A stretch of 64,000 nucleotides of DNA from contig OY751486.1 of the NCBI GenBank assembly GCA_963565915.1, positions 1,178,001 through 1,242,000 on the forward strand, written 5' to 3'. The translations under genes were made by a program, and so were the position numbers. Shown piece by piece: positions 8,169-19,354 of the stretch; position 1 is the first letter of the stretch, and every line of letters starts with the position of its first letter. The notes beneath the pieces were generated by a model that was not told where the DNA came from, made no database searches, and saw only the letters and a list, made by a program, of their open reading frames with translations. Source of the stretch: Entoloma clypeatum. Its lineage: Eukaryota; Basidiomycota; Agaricomycetes; Agaricales; Entolomataceae.

Positions 8169-11100
8169 GCAGTGGTCCTCATGAAGCACGGTCTGAGGAC
8201 TGCGTTGACTCTCTCCGTGCCTCCGCTCCCATCCGACTTAACGTGTCCGCTCTCTCCGATCCGAACTCTTTACGTATCAATATCTCATCTTCTTTTTTCT
8301 CTTCAGATTCTGTCCTAGCACTTATTGATTCAGGATCTACCCACTGTTTTATTGACATTAACTTTTCCTCCGCTTATGATCTTCCGACCTCCGCTATTCC
8401 GCCTTTAGAACTAAAGCTTTTCGATGGTTCTTCTAACGCGTTTATCACTCAAGTTGTAACAATACCTATATGTTTTCCTTCAGGTGAATCTTTTGAACAG
8501 GATTTTTATGTTACTCCGCTCGACTCCGCTTCTTCCGTGGTTCTTGGATACAACTGGCTCACCCGCCACAATCCTATGATTGACTGGGTATTGGGCAGTA
8601 TCACTTTCCGTCCACAGATGCAAAAAGAGCCGTTTCCGACATCGACGTCGACCCCCTCCCAAGGTAGGACAGCTACGCTTCCTCCTCCGGAACCTCCAAT
8701 CGTACCTCCGCAGATTTCACTCATTAACGCAGCCGCATTTATGAGGGCATGCAAATTGCCTGGTACACGATCCTTTCGACTTCACCTTTCGACTCCCTCC
8801 GTTTCCGCTCACTCCACATCCGCTTCCGACACCCCTGACTTGACAAACGTACCCGAAGAATACCACGACTATGCTGACGTCTTCAGTAAAGGAAAAGCAG
8901 ACACTCTTCCACCCCACCATCCCTACGACCTCAAGATCGAACTTGAAGAGGGCTCTGCTCCTCTGTTCGGTCCGATCTACTCCCTTTCACAAACCGAACT
9001 CAATGCCCTCCGTGAATTCATTGACGAACACCTCACCATTGGATTCATCCGACCCTCTTCCTCTCCGCACGGTGCTCCCGTCCTTTTTGTTCGTAAAAAG
9101 GATGGCTCCCTTCGTCTTTGCATCGATTTCCGTGGTCTTAACAAAATCTCAAAGAAGGACCGATATCCGCTTCCGCTCATATCCGACCTTCTCCAGACCG
9201 CTGGAAAAGCCAGTGTTTATACGGCTCTCGACCTCCGACACGCCTATCACCTCGTCCGCATAGTGGAAGGAGATGAATGGAAAACCGCCTTCCGCACGCG
9301 CTACGGGTCTTTTGAATGGCTTGTCATGCCATTTGGACTCACCAACTCCCCAGCCGTTTTTCAACGCTTCATGAACGACATCTTCCACGACCTGCTCGAT
9401 AAGTATGTTACCATATATCTCGATGACATCCTCATCTACTCCGACTCTCCCTCCGAGCATCGGAAGCATGTCCGCAAAGTCCTCCGACGTCTCCGACAAC
9501 ACGGCTTATACGCACACGCAGACAAATGCGAGTTTTCTACGGATACTGTTGAATACCTTGGCTTTATCCTCTCTCCGACAGGCCTCCGCATGTCGGATAA
9601 GAAAGTCAAAATTATTCAAGATTGGCCTGAACCAAGGAAGGTCAAAGACATTCAGTCTTTCTTAGGTTTTGCCAATTTTTATCAACGATTCATTCCTTAC
9701 TACTCCAAAATCACCGTTCCGCTCACTCGACTCACCTGCAAAAACACACAAATGCACTTCTCCGACTCCGCTCGGGAATCTTTCAAAACTTGAAGAAAGC
9801 CTTTACCACGGCACCTGTCCTTACACATTGGATTCCCAACAGCCCTATTATCGTCGAAACCGATGCCTCCGACTACGCTTTGGGTGCGATCCTCTCCATC
9901 GGCACCTCCGACGACGAAATCCATCCGGTCGCTTTCCACTCCCGCACCTTTACACCTCCCGAGTTAAACTATGACACCCACGACAAAGAACTATTAGCGA
10001 TCCACGATGCATTCAAGGTTTGGCGTCACTACCTTGAAGGCTCCGCTGCTCCGATCGATGTCATAACGGACCACAAAAATCTTGAGTACTTTTCTACTAC
10101 CAAGATTTTATCACGTCGACAAGCTCGTTGGTCTGAATACCTCTGCCAGTTCAATCTCGTCATCTGCTTCCGCCCTGGCCGTTTAGGTAAAAAGCCCGAT
10201 CTTTTAAGTAGACGATGGGACGTCTACCCTAAAGAGGGAAATAGCGACTATTCGTCCGTCAACCCAAGCAACTTCAAACCCATCTTCACACAAGAACAGC
10301 TCACCACTTCACTTCGCGCAACAGAGTTATATACGCCCGTCCTCCGTGCCACAATCATCATGGATACGGATCAGCTCCACTCCGACATCCTCTCCGCTCT
10401 TCCGACCGATCCCATTTACACCTCTTTCCTCGACAATCCTAATCCACGCTGGATCGTGAATGAAGCAGGTTATCTACTCCACAATGGTCGTATCTACGTT
10501 CCCAACTCATCCGACCTCCGTCTCTGCATCCTCCGCAATAAGCACGACCATATCCTCGCTGGACACCCTGGTCAAAATAAGACTATTAGTCTTATCCAAC
10601 GAGAATACACTTGGCCTGGAATGCGCGACTTCGTCAAAAAGTATTGCAAGTCAGTACCACTTGTATGCGCGCCAAACCCCAACGTCATAAACCCTACGGT
10701 CTGCTTAAACAACTCCCTATTCCTGAATGTCCCTGGCATTCTATTTCCATGGATTTCATTGAACCCCTTCCGACATCCGCTGGCTCCGATGCGATTCTGG
10801 TCATTGTAGACCGCCTCACTAAACAAGGCATCTTCATCCCTACCACCATTAATTGCACATCCGAAGACCTAGCAAACCTTTTCGTGCTTCACGTCTTTTC
10901 CAAGCACGGAGTTCCGCAAAATGTCACATCCGATCGCGGACCTGAATTCGTCTCCCGCTTTTTCCGCTCTCTTGCAAAAGCCCTCGACATGAGACTTCAC
11001 TTCACTTCTGGATATCACCCTGAAGGCGATGGTCAAACCGAACGCACCAACCAGACACTCGAACAATACCTCCGCATTTTCTGCAACTACCAGCAAGACA

Positions 11101-11828
11101 ACTGGTCCGCTTTGCTTCCGCTTGCGGAGTTTGCTTACAACAACACTCCAAGTGCCACTGCAGGTGTATCACCATTCTTCGCCAACAAAGGTTATCATCC
11201 CGACATTACACTCCATCCGGAACGTGATCTAGCATCCGATAAAGCTCGACAATACATCGTCGACTTAGATGAATTACATCAAGAACTAAAGACTGCTGTC
11301 GCAGAGGCACAACAACATTATCAAGGCCCTGCGGACGTCCGACGTTCTCTGCCTCCTCCGCTCTGCGTCGGACAAGAAGTATTTGTTAAAGCCAAGTTCT
11401 TCCGCACCACACGACCCACCCAAAAGTTATCCGACAAATATGCTGGCCCATTTGAAATCATAGCCCAACCCGGCACGCACTCCTTTACACTACGTCTACC
11501 CGACACCATGCGTGCTATACACCCCGTCTTCCACATATCCATGCTCGAACCAGCAACTCCTAACAAGATCCCAAATCGGATACAATCTCCTCCGCCTCCG
11601 CTCGAGATGGACGGAGAAACCGAATACGAAATTGCGGAAATCGTCGACTCAAAGATCGATAAAAGACGACGCTGCAAAATCCTTTACCTCGTCCACTGGT
11701 TAGGTTATGAAGACACCAGTGAAGAGTTTTCTTGGTTACCCGCATCCGAGCTTGAACACACAGCGGATACGGTAGCGGACTTCCACTCCGCTCAACCAAC
11801 TAAGCCAGGCCCCTTATCGCGCTTGTAA
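8165..11828 (+). pseudogene. pol of chromovirus B (PR-RT-RH-IN-chromodomain), two frameshifts
   Basis: Entered by a -1 slip from gag. Order: aspartic protease ([12 protein letters not shown] near 8310-8345), reverse transcriptase (VRKKDGSLRLCIDFRGLN, ALDLRHAYH, YLDDILIYSD near 9415), RNase H (VETDASDYALGAIL, TDHKNLEYF), integrase zinc domain (HILAGHPGQNK, then CTTC), DDE core (ISMDFIEPLP, TSDRGPEF, GDGQTERTNQ), and a chromodomain (EYEIAEIVDSKI, YLVHWLGYE). Comparison with D shows a lost A near 9788 and a lost T near 10654, each shifting the frame; the rest is open to TAA at 11826-11828. Chromodomains usually guide integration to marked chromatin. Confidence 0.9.
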
Positions 11829-11856
11829 CAAGAAGAAATGAAAATCTATTAAAATT

Positions 11857-12778
11857 TTATACTAACAAAAAACTACTTTCGCTGTTTTTTGTTAGATATT
11901 CTTTTTCTTCTTCTTCTTCTACCTCCCTTCCCAACTCCTCCAATACCCTATCATACTCCTCCGCATCCTCGTCCTCGTTGGATCCCTCCTCCAAAGCCTC
12001 CGAATCCTCCCTCCACGCGATAACCGTCAAAAGCTCCTTGATCTCCTGCAGTTCCTTCAACTCCGCCTTTATCAGCCGCATCTCCCTTATCATGCTCCTA
12101 AGCCCTCTCACCACCTCTGTGCCTATGACCACCTCCGGCGGACCAAACCCCTCCGGCATGAGCTCCGGCTCCTCTGACGCTGCGGCTATCCGCGATCCCT
12201 CCGCGGTCCCCTCTCCCTTGGACGATCCCGCCTTCACGTTCTTCGTCGCACCACCTGCCACCTTAGCCTTTCCGACCCTCACCGCCTTGGTCATCCTCCG
12301 CTTCTCCTCCGACTCCGCTTCCGCTCCCGTTCTGCAGCTTCGTTTTAAACGCTGGCACCGCCAGCACGACAAAGCATTGTCATTCCTAAAGAACAAGTTA
12401 ATAACGAAGCATATAAAGAAATAGAAAGACTTACTCTGATGGCCAAAAACACAAGTCCCCTGCTTTCAAGCAGGAGGTGCAATCCTCCTTTCCCTGCTCG
12501 TAACTCGCAGGCATATCCTTGAAAACCCCCTGCAGCCGGACTTTCTTCACCTCCGCAACTGCATCCGCACCCGCAACCGGCTCCTTCGCCTTCACTTTCT
12601 CTGCCTTCCTCTCTGCTTGTCTCTGCTCTTTCGCTGCTCTTTTCGCCTCCGCGCGCTCTGCATCTTCCTTCGCACGCTCCTCTGCCTCCTGCAGCTTCCT
12701 CTCCAACTCCTCGGTGACCTTCTTCTGGCGCTCCCTTTCAGCACGAAGAGCGGCGAGGGGTGAGTTCTCAGCGGACAT
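11857..12778 (-). CDS. Antisense two-exon Zn2Cys6 protein of chromovirus B
   Basis: Complement of join(11857..12385, 12435..12778), 290 aa. The 49-bp intron has a GTAAGT donor and a TTCTTTAG acceptor. Residues ~10-65 form a charged coiled coil; then six cysteines at 100, 103, 110, 122, 125 and 132 give C-x2-C-x6-C-x11-C-x2-C-x6-C, the full fungal Gal4-type binuclear zinc cluster, with the intron inside the central loop. The remainder is rich in Lys, Glu and Asp, with an acidic C-terminal tail. It is convergent with pol (28-bp gap). The protein in F differs by only two residues. A DNA-binding or regulatory role is inferred from the fold alone; no target is known. Confidence 0.8.
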
Positions 12779-12841
12779 AACGGATAGGCATCGGGATAGA
12801 TGTTGTGGTTGGGTGACAAGAGAGAAGATCACACACAAAGC

Positions 12842-12862
12842 TTTTCAACCAACGGTCACGTG
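12842..12862 (-). promoter_or_regulatory. Conserved upstream block of the antisense gene (B)
   Basis: On the minus strand, CACGTG (12862-12857) and then TTGGTTGAAAA (12852-12842) lie about 64-85 nt before the antisense ATG. The second motif is identical in F (45437-45447) and D (26383-26393); an E-box-like CANNTG precedes it in all three. Likely an antisense promoter element. Confidence 0.5.
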
Positions 12863-12893
12863 GATTACCTCATCTGGGCCTCAGGGTTCGGCC

Positions 12894-12908
12894 CTAAGAG
12901 GGAAATAC
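12894..12908 (+). promoter_or_regulatory. Polypurine tract of B
   Basis: Purine run AAGAGGGAAATAC just before the 3' LTR at 12909, the expected site of plus-strand priming. The adjacent GGGTTCGGCCCTAA block is conserved in D and F. Confidence 0.65.
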
Positions 12909-13308
12909 TGTCATAACCATACGATTCACATCCGACTTATCCGACGACTCCGACGATTCATCCGCTCCAACATCCGCTCCGACAACATTCTATTTATATT
13001 TGATTATACTTCTACTACGTAACATCTCAACCATACTTACAAGTAGACATATGTTGTTCACTTTTCATTTGCTACTCTCCGTACTCCAAATGTTCCGATG
13101 GTCAACTCCGATATCTGCACATCACTTATAGTAATACTGATCATTCTAGTCTACTATAAATAGTGTACAAACCTGTCGTAGAACCTCAGTTCAAATATCA
13201 TACGTTACACCTCATTTGCATCCGTCTCTACTTGCCTTGAGCATTCTCTCCGTCACCTCCGCTCATCCGCTCATCCGTTCATCCGCTCATCCGACATCCG
13301 CCAATCCG
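12909..13308 (+). repeat. 3' LTR of B, first part
   Basis: First 400 bp of the 3' LTR, ending in the copia target duplication ATCCG (13304-13308). It continues after the insert at 19355. Confidence 0.93.
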
Positions 13309-13607
13309 TGTTGAAACTTTTCCATCACGTAGATTAGATTACATCACGTGACCTTTACACATCTTCGATTACATACTTGTTTGGTTGGTACAAACAGTAG
13401 TACGGTATATAAGACCAGGAAACTGTCAATGTCAACAAGTTGTCTCTTGACTCTTAACCAGCTCCATCGCTCTTACCAGCCTCAACCGCTCTCACCAGCC
13501 TCACCCCTCCAAACCATGTAAGTGGCTAGAACGGTTACATAGAGTACTTCCACTGTAGCTGTGTTGCTCAGTACATCTGTGGCTAGCGCCCAGGTGGAAC
13601 TTCAACA
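13309..13607 (+). repeat. Left copia LTR
   Basis: 299 bp, TGTTGAAAC to CTTCAACA, with a TATATAAG promoter motif near 13407. It differs from the right LTR (19051-19349) by one base in CGCTCTTAC versus CGCTCGTAC. Confidence 0.95.
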
Positions 13608-13620
13608 GGTTATGGGCCCC
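13608..13620 (+). promoter_or_regulatory. Copia primer-binding site, initiator tRNA-Met anticodon type
   Basis: GGTTATGGGCCCC directly follows the LTR. It complements the anticodon stem-loop (GGGCCCAUAACC) of eukaryotic initiator tRNA-Met, the half-tRNA priming known for Drosophila copia. Confidence 0.7.
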
Positions 13621-13972
13621 GGATAGCAGAGGGACTTGGGAATGCTGGCAACAGCAAGTACCTGCCCACTCTACCCTGGTTGACAGAAGAACCGATCGCA
13701 AGATCTAGGTTCTGAGTCACACTTCTTCACATATGAACCTGGGAAATGTCATTACGACAAGTACCTGTCATGAAGCGTCCCTAAGGGGATTGACTTAGTA
13801 CACATCATGTGGAAAAGTCGATCGTACCTCATACACTTCTGACACACAAAAAGGGTTTTTCCCCATGACCACTATTCCTGAAAGGAATATGCCATGAGGA
13901 ATCATTTACTTGTTTTCTCAAATTAAATTCATTATCACTAATTGGGAAAACCCTTTTTCAGATTCATTAAAA

Positions 13973-14534
13973 ATGTCTACCTCTCGCTCTGCTCTTGACG
14001 CCATCACCGCCTTCGACGGCATTGACTACCAAAGTTGGGCGGAAAAAATGAAGTCCTACCTCCTCCATCAAGGGGTCTGGCGCCTTGTCTCTGGCGACAT
14101 CCCTCGCCCTGATATCGCCGATTTCACTACCACGGTCTCCACTCCTGGCGCCACCGCTAGTGCTCCCCCGTGCTGGTCGCCGCGGTCGATCAGCCCGGCT
14201 TCCGCAAGGAAGAAAAGAGTTGGATCAGAGACGATGATATGGCCCTCGGGTCAATCCGACTCAAAGTCTCTGAGGCGATCAGACGCCACATCAAGGATAG
14301 CAACTCGGCTCTGGAAGCATGGACAATCCTAAAGGATAACTATTCAAAAGTAACCCCAGCCGTCATCTTCGGCGACTTCAAGGCGGCAGCTTCCTTCAAG
14401 CTGTCAGGTCGTGACCCGGTCCCTGAAATAGAACGCCTCGGAGCACTTTTCGCCCATCTCAGCGAGTTGAAATTCGATGTCCCTGATCTGATGCAGGCCA
14501 TGATCCTGGCAAGTGCCATTCCCGACGCCTGGCC
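13973..14534 (+). pseudogene. copia gag, N-terminal part, frameshifted
   Basis: Starts MSTSRSALDAITAFDGIDY, a UBN2/copia Gag-like opening (FDGIDYQSWAEKMKSYL). One base is missing near 14170: the second half (LVAAVDQPGFRKEEKSW, then SALEAWTILKDNYSK) is in the next frame. It stops at the joint with the inverted LTR, right after IPDAW. The matching remainder of gag starts at 19050 on the other strand. Confidence 0.85.
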
Positions 14535-14843
14535 TGTTGAAGTTCCACCTGGGCGCTAGCCACAGATGTACTGAGCAACACAGCTACAGTGGAAGTACTC
14601 TATGTAACCGTTCTAGCCACTTACATGGTTTGGAGGGGTGAGGCTGGTGAGAGCGGTTGAGGCTGGTAAGAGCGATGGAGCTGGTTAAGAGTCAAGAGAC
14701 AACTTGTTGACATTGACAGTTTCCTGGTCTTATATACCGTACTACTGTTTGTACCAACCAAACAAGTATGTAATTGAAGATGTGTAAAGGTCACGTGATG
14801 TAATCTAATCTAATCTAATCTACGTGATGGAAAAGTTTCAACA
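14535..14843 (-). repeat. Internal, inverted copia LTR (3' LTR of the pol segment)
   Basis: 309 bp in reverse orientation. It matches the outer LTRs except for two extra 5-bp GATTA-type repeats and one substitution. On the minus strand a polypurine tract (ATGGGGGGG) precedes it at 14844-14852, so it is the true 3' LTR of the minus-strand pol. Confidence 0.93.
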
Positions 14844-14911
14844 CCCCCCCATATTTAGTACATACTTCTAAATACATCTTACTTTTTCCCATATAGGTAC
14901 TCTTTTTTCGT

Positions 14912-17900
14912 CTAGTTTTCAAGTAATCCAAAGTACGGGATAAACTTGTTGAAGAGGATCTTCCCCAGATTCTTAGTTAAAAGGTCTGCAGGGTTATTTA
15001 CTCCTTCGATGAATTCGACCGTAATAATTCCTTCGGATACTTTTTCTCTGACAAAGTGAAATCGCACGTCGATGTGCTTGGACCGCTTTTCAGTCACAGG
15101 GTTGGATGCGATAAAGACGGAGCCATTGTTATCTCCATAGATCGGGACTGATCCGATCTGCATCCCAAGTTCGGCAAGCATGCTTCTAAGCCATGTCACT
15201 GCGCGACTGCAATCTGATAGCGCCATGTACTCTGCTTCCGTGGAAGAGAGGGCAATGGTTTTCTGTGCTGACGAAACCCATGTTACTGCTCCAGACGCCA
15301 GTGATATGAAGTAACCAGTAGTGGATTTCCTGGTGTTTTCATCTGATGCCCAATCGGAGTCTGTAAATGCGTAGATCCCTTTCCCAGAATCGCCATTGTA
15401 CATGATCACGTAATCTTTTGTCGCCTTCAAATACCTGCAAATATCCCTAGCCACTTCTAAATGGCGTTTGGTAGGGTTTGCGGAGAATTGGGACATTTTG
15501 ATCACGGCGAAACAAATGTCGGGTCTTGTCCCGATCATTAAGTACAATAGTGACCCGATGACGGATTGGTACTTGGATCTGAGTTCCGCATTGGGTTCAT
15601 CCTCAGACTTCATGGGTTTGTAGCCCATCAGAAGTGGGGTATGGGTGGCATTGGATTTGCTCATCCCCATACGTGCGAGAATTTTCTCAAGGTAGGGTAC
15701 TTGATCAATGAAGATCTTCTTCCCACGTTGCCTTATTTGGATTGAGAGAAATTCCTTTGGTTCCCCATCGGGCACTAGGTGACCTAGGTCCCTACATTCC
15801 CATGTTGTCATGAAGGCCTTCTTCTTCTCTAGCGTGTACTCTCGGTTTGTGCCGAGAAAAGCAGAGTCATCGACATAAATGACGGCGATTACAGTTTCCC
15901 CTTTGGTACTTGTGTGAATGAAAACTCCCGCATCGGAGTGAAGCCGGACAAAGCTGAGCTTTTTCATGGAGGAATTGAGTTCTCTCCACCAGGCTAATGC
16001 GGCCTGCTTGAGTCCGTATAGGGCTTTGTATAGTCGGTACACAAAGTTTTCTTTCCCTTTTACTATGTAGCCCTCAGGCTGTCGCATGTAAATCACCTCA
16101 CGGAGTCTTCCATAGAGGAAGGCTGATGAGACGTCCAAGAGTGTCATGAACCACCCTTCAAGGGCTGTCAATGCCAGTATTAGTCGGATGGTTTCATATC
16201 TCACGACTGGTGAGAAGATCTGATCAAAGTCGATCCCTTCTACCTGTGAAAAGCCTTTTGCGACGAGGCGTGCTTTCAGGTGGCCGTCGGACTTTTCGTT
16301 GTAAACCCATTTGTTCCTTAGAGCTTTCCTTCCTGCAGGCAGGGGTACTAGCTCCGTGATCACCCCGCGGCGTTTGAGCATGTCTAGCTCTTTACGTTCA
16401 GCCGCATACCAGTCTTCTTTATTTGGAAGAGGGTATATGTCTTTATGGGACATTTCAACGATGCCAACTTGGACTGATATTGCCTCCATCAGGAGGTCAT
16501 TCATCCATGCCGTTTGACCGCCCAATCTCCGTCTTCGATCTAATTTTTCAAGATCAGACGCTGGAGTGTCTTCCCCATAGATGCTTCCTGGCATCTTCCG
16601 AACTCGTCGTTCCCTGATCGGTCGATCTGGTACTTGCTCGGGTTCCGGAGTGGGTACTCGCGGTTCATCATCAGGCTCACTGGCAGGCAGTTCGTTGTCT
16701 GATTCAGGTTGATTCTGTTCAATGGGAACTGGGTCATGAGGTGTTTCGTTGTGACTATCATTGTCATCATTTCAGGGGATGAGGTCCTCAAACTCATCAG
16801 CTGGTTCTGGATTTTCCATTTCTGGATGGTTTTCTGGCAAAGGGTCGATGTGGCATCTGGGGTACTTGCTTTCATCGAAGATAGCTTTCCCACCCATGAA
16901 AATTGTATTAGTCTCAGGATCCATGAAATGGTATCCTTTGACCCCTGGTTTTGATCCGAGATAAATCATCAATCGAGATCTAGACTCCAGGGAATTTCTA
17001 CGTTTTTCCTTTGGGATATACACATATGCCTGACATCCGAAGACTCTGATGCTTGACATATCGGGGATCTCATTGGTCACCCTGAAGTAAGGGGTATTCC
17101 ATTCGAGACGCTGCATGGGGGTTCTATTGTAGAGAAACGCTGCATGTTCCAAACAGAATTCCCACCACATAGGGGGTAAGCACGCGTCGAAGCGCAAGGC
17201 CTGAGATTTCTCCCACAGGGTTCGATTTATCCGTTCTGCTCTACCGTTCTGCTGGTGCTGATACGGGAGTGTGACGTCGACCAGAATTCCATGATCGGCA
17301 AGTACATCCTTGTATTCATCAAACTCTCCACCTCCATCAACTCGCCATTTCTTAGGAGTGGCGGCGAACTGATTCTGGATCATCGCAAGAAATTGTCGCA
17401 GTGCCGTGATGGCATCCGACTTCTTTCTAAGCAAGACAACCCAGACGTGGGATGAAAAATCGTCCAAAAACGTGAGGAAATATTTATATTTATGATATGA
17501 TGCCGTGGATATCTGTTTGAGATCGGAATGGATTAGATCAAAGGTTTTGGTTGCCCTTGTCATCGAATTGGGATATGACTGATTCGGCATTTTCCCTTTG
17601 AGGCAACCTGTGCAACTTTCCTGTGATTTCTCATGTACTAGTGTCTCAGGTACCCCTTTGGTACTGGTGGGAATCTTTCGGAGTGCTTGATCATTTGGGT
17701 GACCAAGGCGCTTGTGCCATGTTTCGACAGTGATTTCGCTCGAGATCGCATGGATCTGGTCATAGCGTATTTCAGTGTCTAACCAGTAAATGGTTTGACC
17801 AAGGATGTGAGGCGTAAACTGGATTTTGTTCAGCCCTTTGGAGATATTGATTTCTCCACAAGTCCCGTCTACTTTGTAACCATGGTTAAGGAAGACGCCT

Positions 17901-18655
17901 AGGGACAATAGGCGTGTGTCCATGTCCGGAATGTAGAATACTGGTCTGAGAAGATGGGTTTTAACTTCCCCATTTAGGGTGTGCCATACTGGAACGGCCC
18001 CAACTCCGAGAATTTCCAGTTTTTTCCCTTTAGCTACAGTTTGGACGAAACGCTTGACCGTGAGAGGTCTATAATATGCGAAGTCCTTAAACTCATAGGT
18101 GAAGTGTAAAGAGGCGCCGGAATCTAAGATCCATTGCGCGCGTTCTTTTTCCTTACAGTGTGTACAAGAGGCAAAATGTTTAATATATTTTTTGTGTAGA
18201 TCACTGCTGAAGTGATCTACGCACTCTGTAGTGGTACTAGCTAATATGTTATATGTCTGTTGAGAGGCATAATTAGCTTTCCGCATTTGGTAAGGTTTGA
18301 GAGAAGAATGTGACGAACCGTCAAGTTCGATCAGCCCATCTTCGAATTGTTCCGGCCCCATCCGCTCGCTTTGATGGTCTATGTCCATCATCCTGAGGGA
18401 GTCATCCAAAGGCGGAGTGACTCGACGCTGCTTGGATGGTCTTTCATCTTCTTCTGGGATAATTGTATCCAGAATTCGAAGATTTGACCCTGAGGGACGA
18501 GCACCAATGCTCCACGCGAGTTTCCTGATGTGGTCATTCTTTTTCCACGCAGACGGCTTGCCCGAAGGAAGCCCGGTGTACTGGGATGGAGGCGGGTTCA
18601 TTCGCTGAAGGAGCGACTGCATTCTTTGAGAGTCTGGCTGGGCGGTACTCATCAT
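14912..18655 (-). CDS. copia pol (PR-IN-RT-RH) with one internal TGA
   Basis: One frame from ATG 18655 to 14912, broken only by TGA at 16772-16774 (after EFEDLIP). Order typical of copia: protease WILDSGASLHFT; GAG-pre-integrase WHKRLGHPNDQ with CTGCLKGK; integrase core (DLIHSDLKQ, DGGGEFDEY, NGRAERINRTLWE); reverse transcriptase (DQIFSPVVRYETIRLIL, VIYVDDSAFLG); RNase H (FTDSDWASDENTRKST, LSSTEAEYMAL). The stop probably arose from CGA. The start ATG overlaps the gag stop (ATGA), one frame back, suggesting reinitiation or -1 shifting. Confidence 0.92.
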
Positions 18656-19050
18656 TTTCCGCGCCCAGTGACGGTTGTGAAGGATGGTGGCGGAAGAGGA
18701 GGGAAGTGGATGGCAGGAGCGGACGTGTTGTCTGCATTGTTGGCGCTCTTCTTCTGATTGCGCCAGCGTCCTTTTCCCTTCTTCTTTTCAGAAGCGGTAC
18801 TAGGGTTGGTCGAGTTAGGCTGCTCGTCAGCATCGTTTTGCGAGGTACTCGGCTTTTGCTGCTTTTCCCATTTGGGGTCTTGCCCCTTTCGCTTTGTCCC
18901 GGAGATTTTCCGGGCCTGCTCATTGGACGTACAAGTGGACCCAATTGAATACTTGCGCCGGTACTCTGAGATGATGCTTTCCGCGACGGCTTTGTACGTG
19001 AAGTCGTCGGCGTCATAGACCTGGAAGAGGGCGGTGGAGAGCGACGACCA
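18652..19050 (-). pseudogene. copia gag, C-terminal part
   Basis: Reads WSSLSTALFQVYDADDFTY onward through a Lys-rich basic tail to TGA at 18652-18654, with no start codon of its own because the N-terminal half lies 4.5 kb away on the other strand. No CCHC knuckle is visible. Joining it to the plus-strand half gives a continuous product across the IPDAW/SSLS point. Confidence 0.85.
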
Positions 19051-19349
19051 TGTTGAAACTTTTCCATCACGTAGATTAGATTACATCACGTGACCTTTAC
19101 ACATCTTCGATTACATACTTGTTTGGTTGGTACAAACAGTAGTACGGTATATAAGACCAGGAAACTGTCAATGTCAACAAGTTGTCTCTTGACTCTTAAC
19201 CAGCTCCATCGCTCGTACCAGCCTCAACCGCTCTCACCAGCCTCACCCCTCCAAACCATGTAAGTGGCTAGAACGGTTACATAGAGTACTTCCACTGTAG
19301 CTGTGTTGCTCAGTACATCTGTGGCTAGCGCCCAGGTGGAACTTCAACA
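19051..19349 (+). repeat. Right copia LTR
   Basis: 299 bp, TGTTGAAAC to CTTCAACA, same orientation as the left LTR. Its left end is fused to gag (TGGTC on the minus strand) and its right end to the genomic duplication ATCCG. Confidence 0.95.
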
Positions 19350-19354
19350 ATCCG

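Larger units (their letters stand above)
13309..19349 (+). mobile_element. Rearranged Ty1/copia element with three LTRs
   Basis: Flanked by the 5-bp duplication ATCCG (13304-13308 and 19350-19354). Order: LTR (+), PBS, N-terminal gag (+), LTR (-), pol (-), C-terminal gag (-), LTR (+). gag is cut at one point: its two halves meet exactly at TGGCC (14530-14534) and TGGTC (19046-19050 on the minus strand), each fused to an LTR end. This is the structure expected if both cDNA ends attacked a single gag site and the circle then joined a solo LTR. The three LTRs are nearly identical. Confidence 0.92.

Noticed and set aside
13309..19349. Two independent copia insertions, one into the other
   Set aside because: A second insertion would leave a complete inverted element and the rest of the first. 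Instead the two gag halves complement each other at one shared 5-bp site with no duplicate gag or pol.
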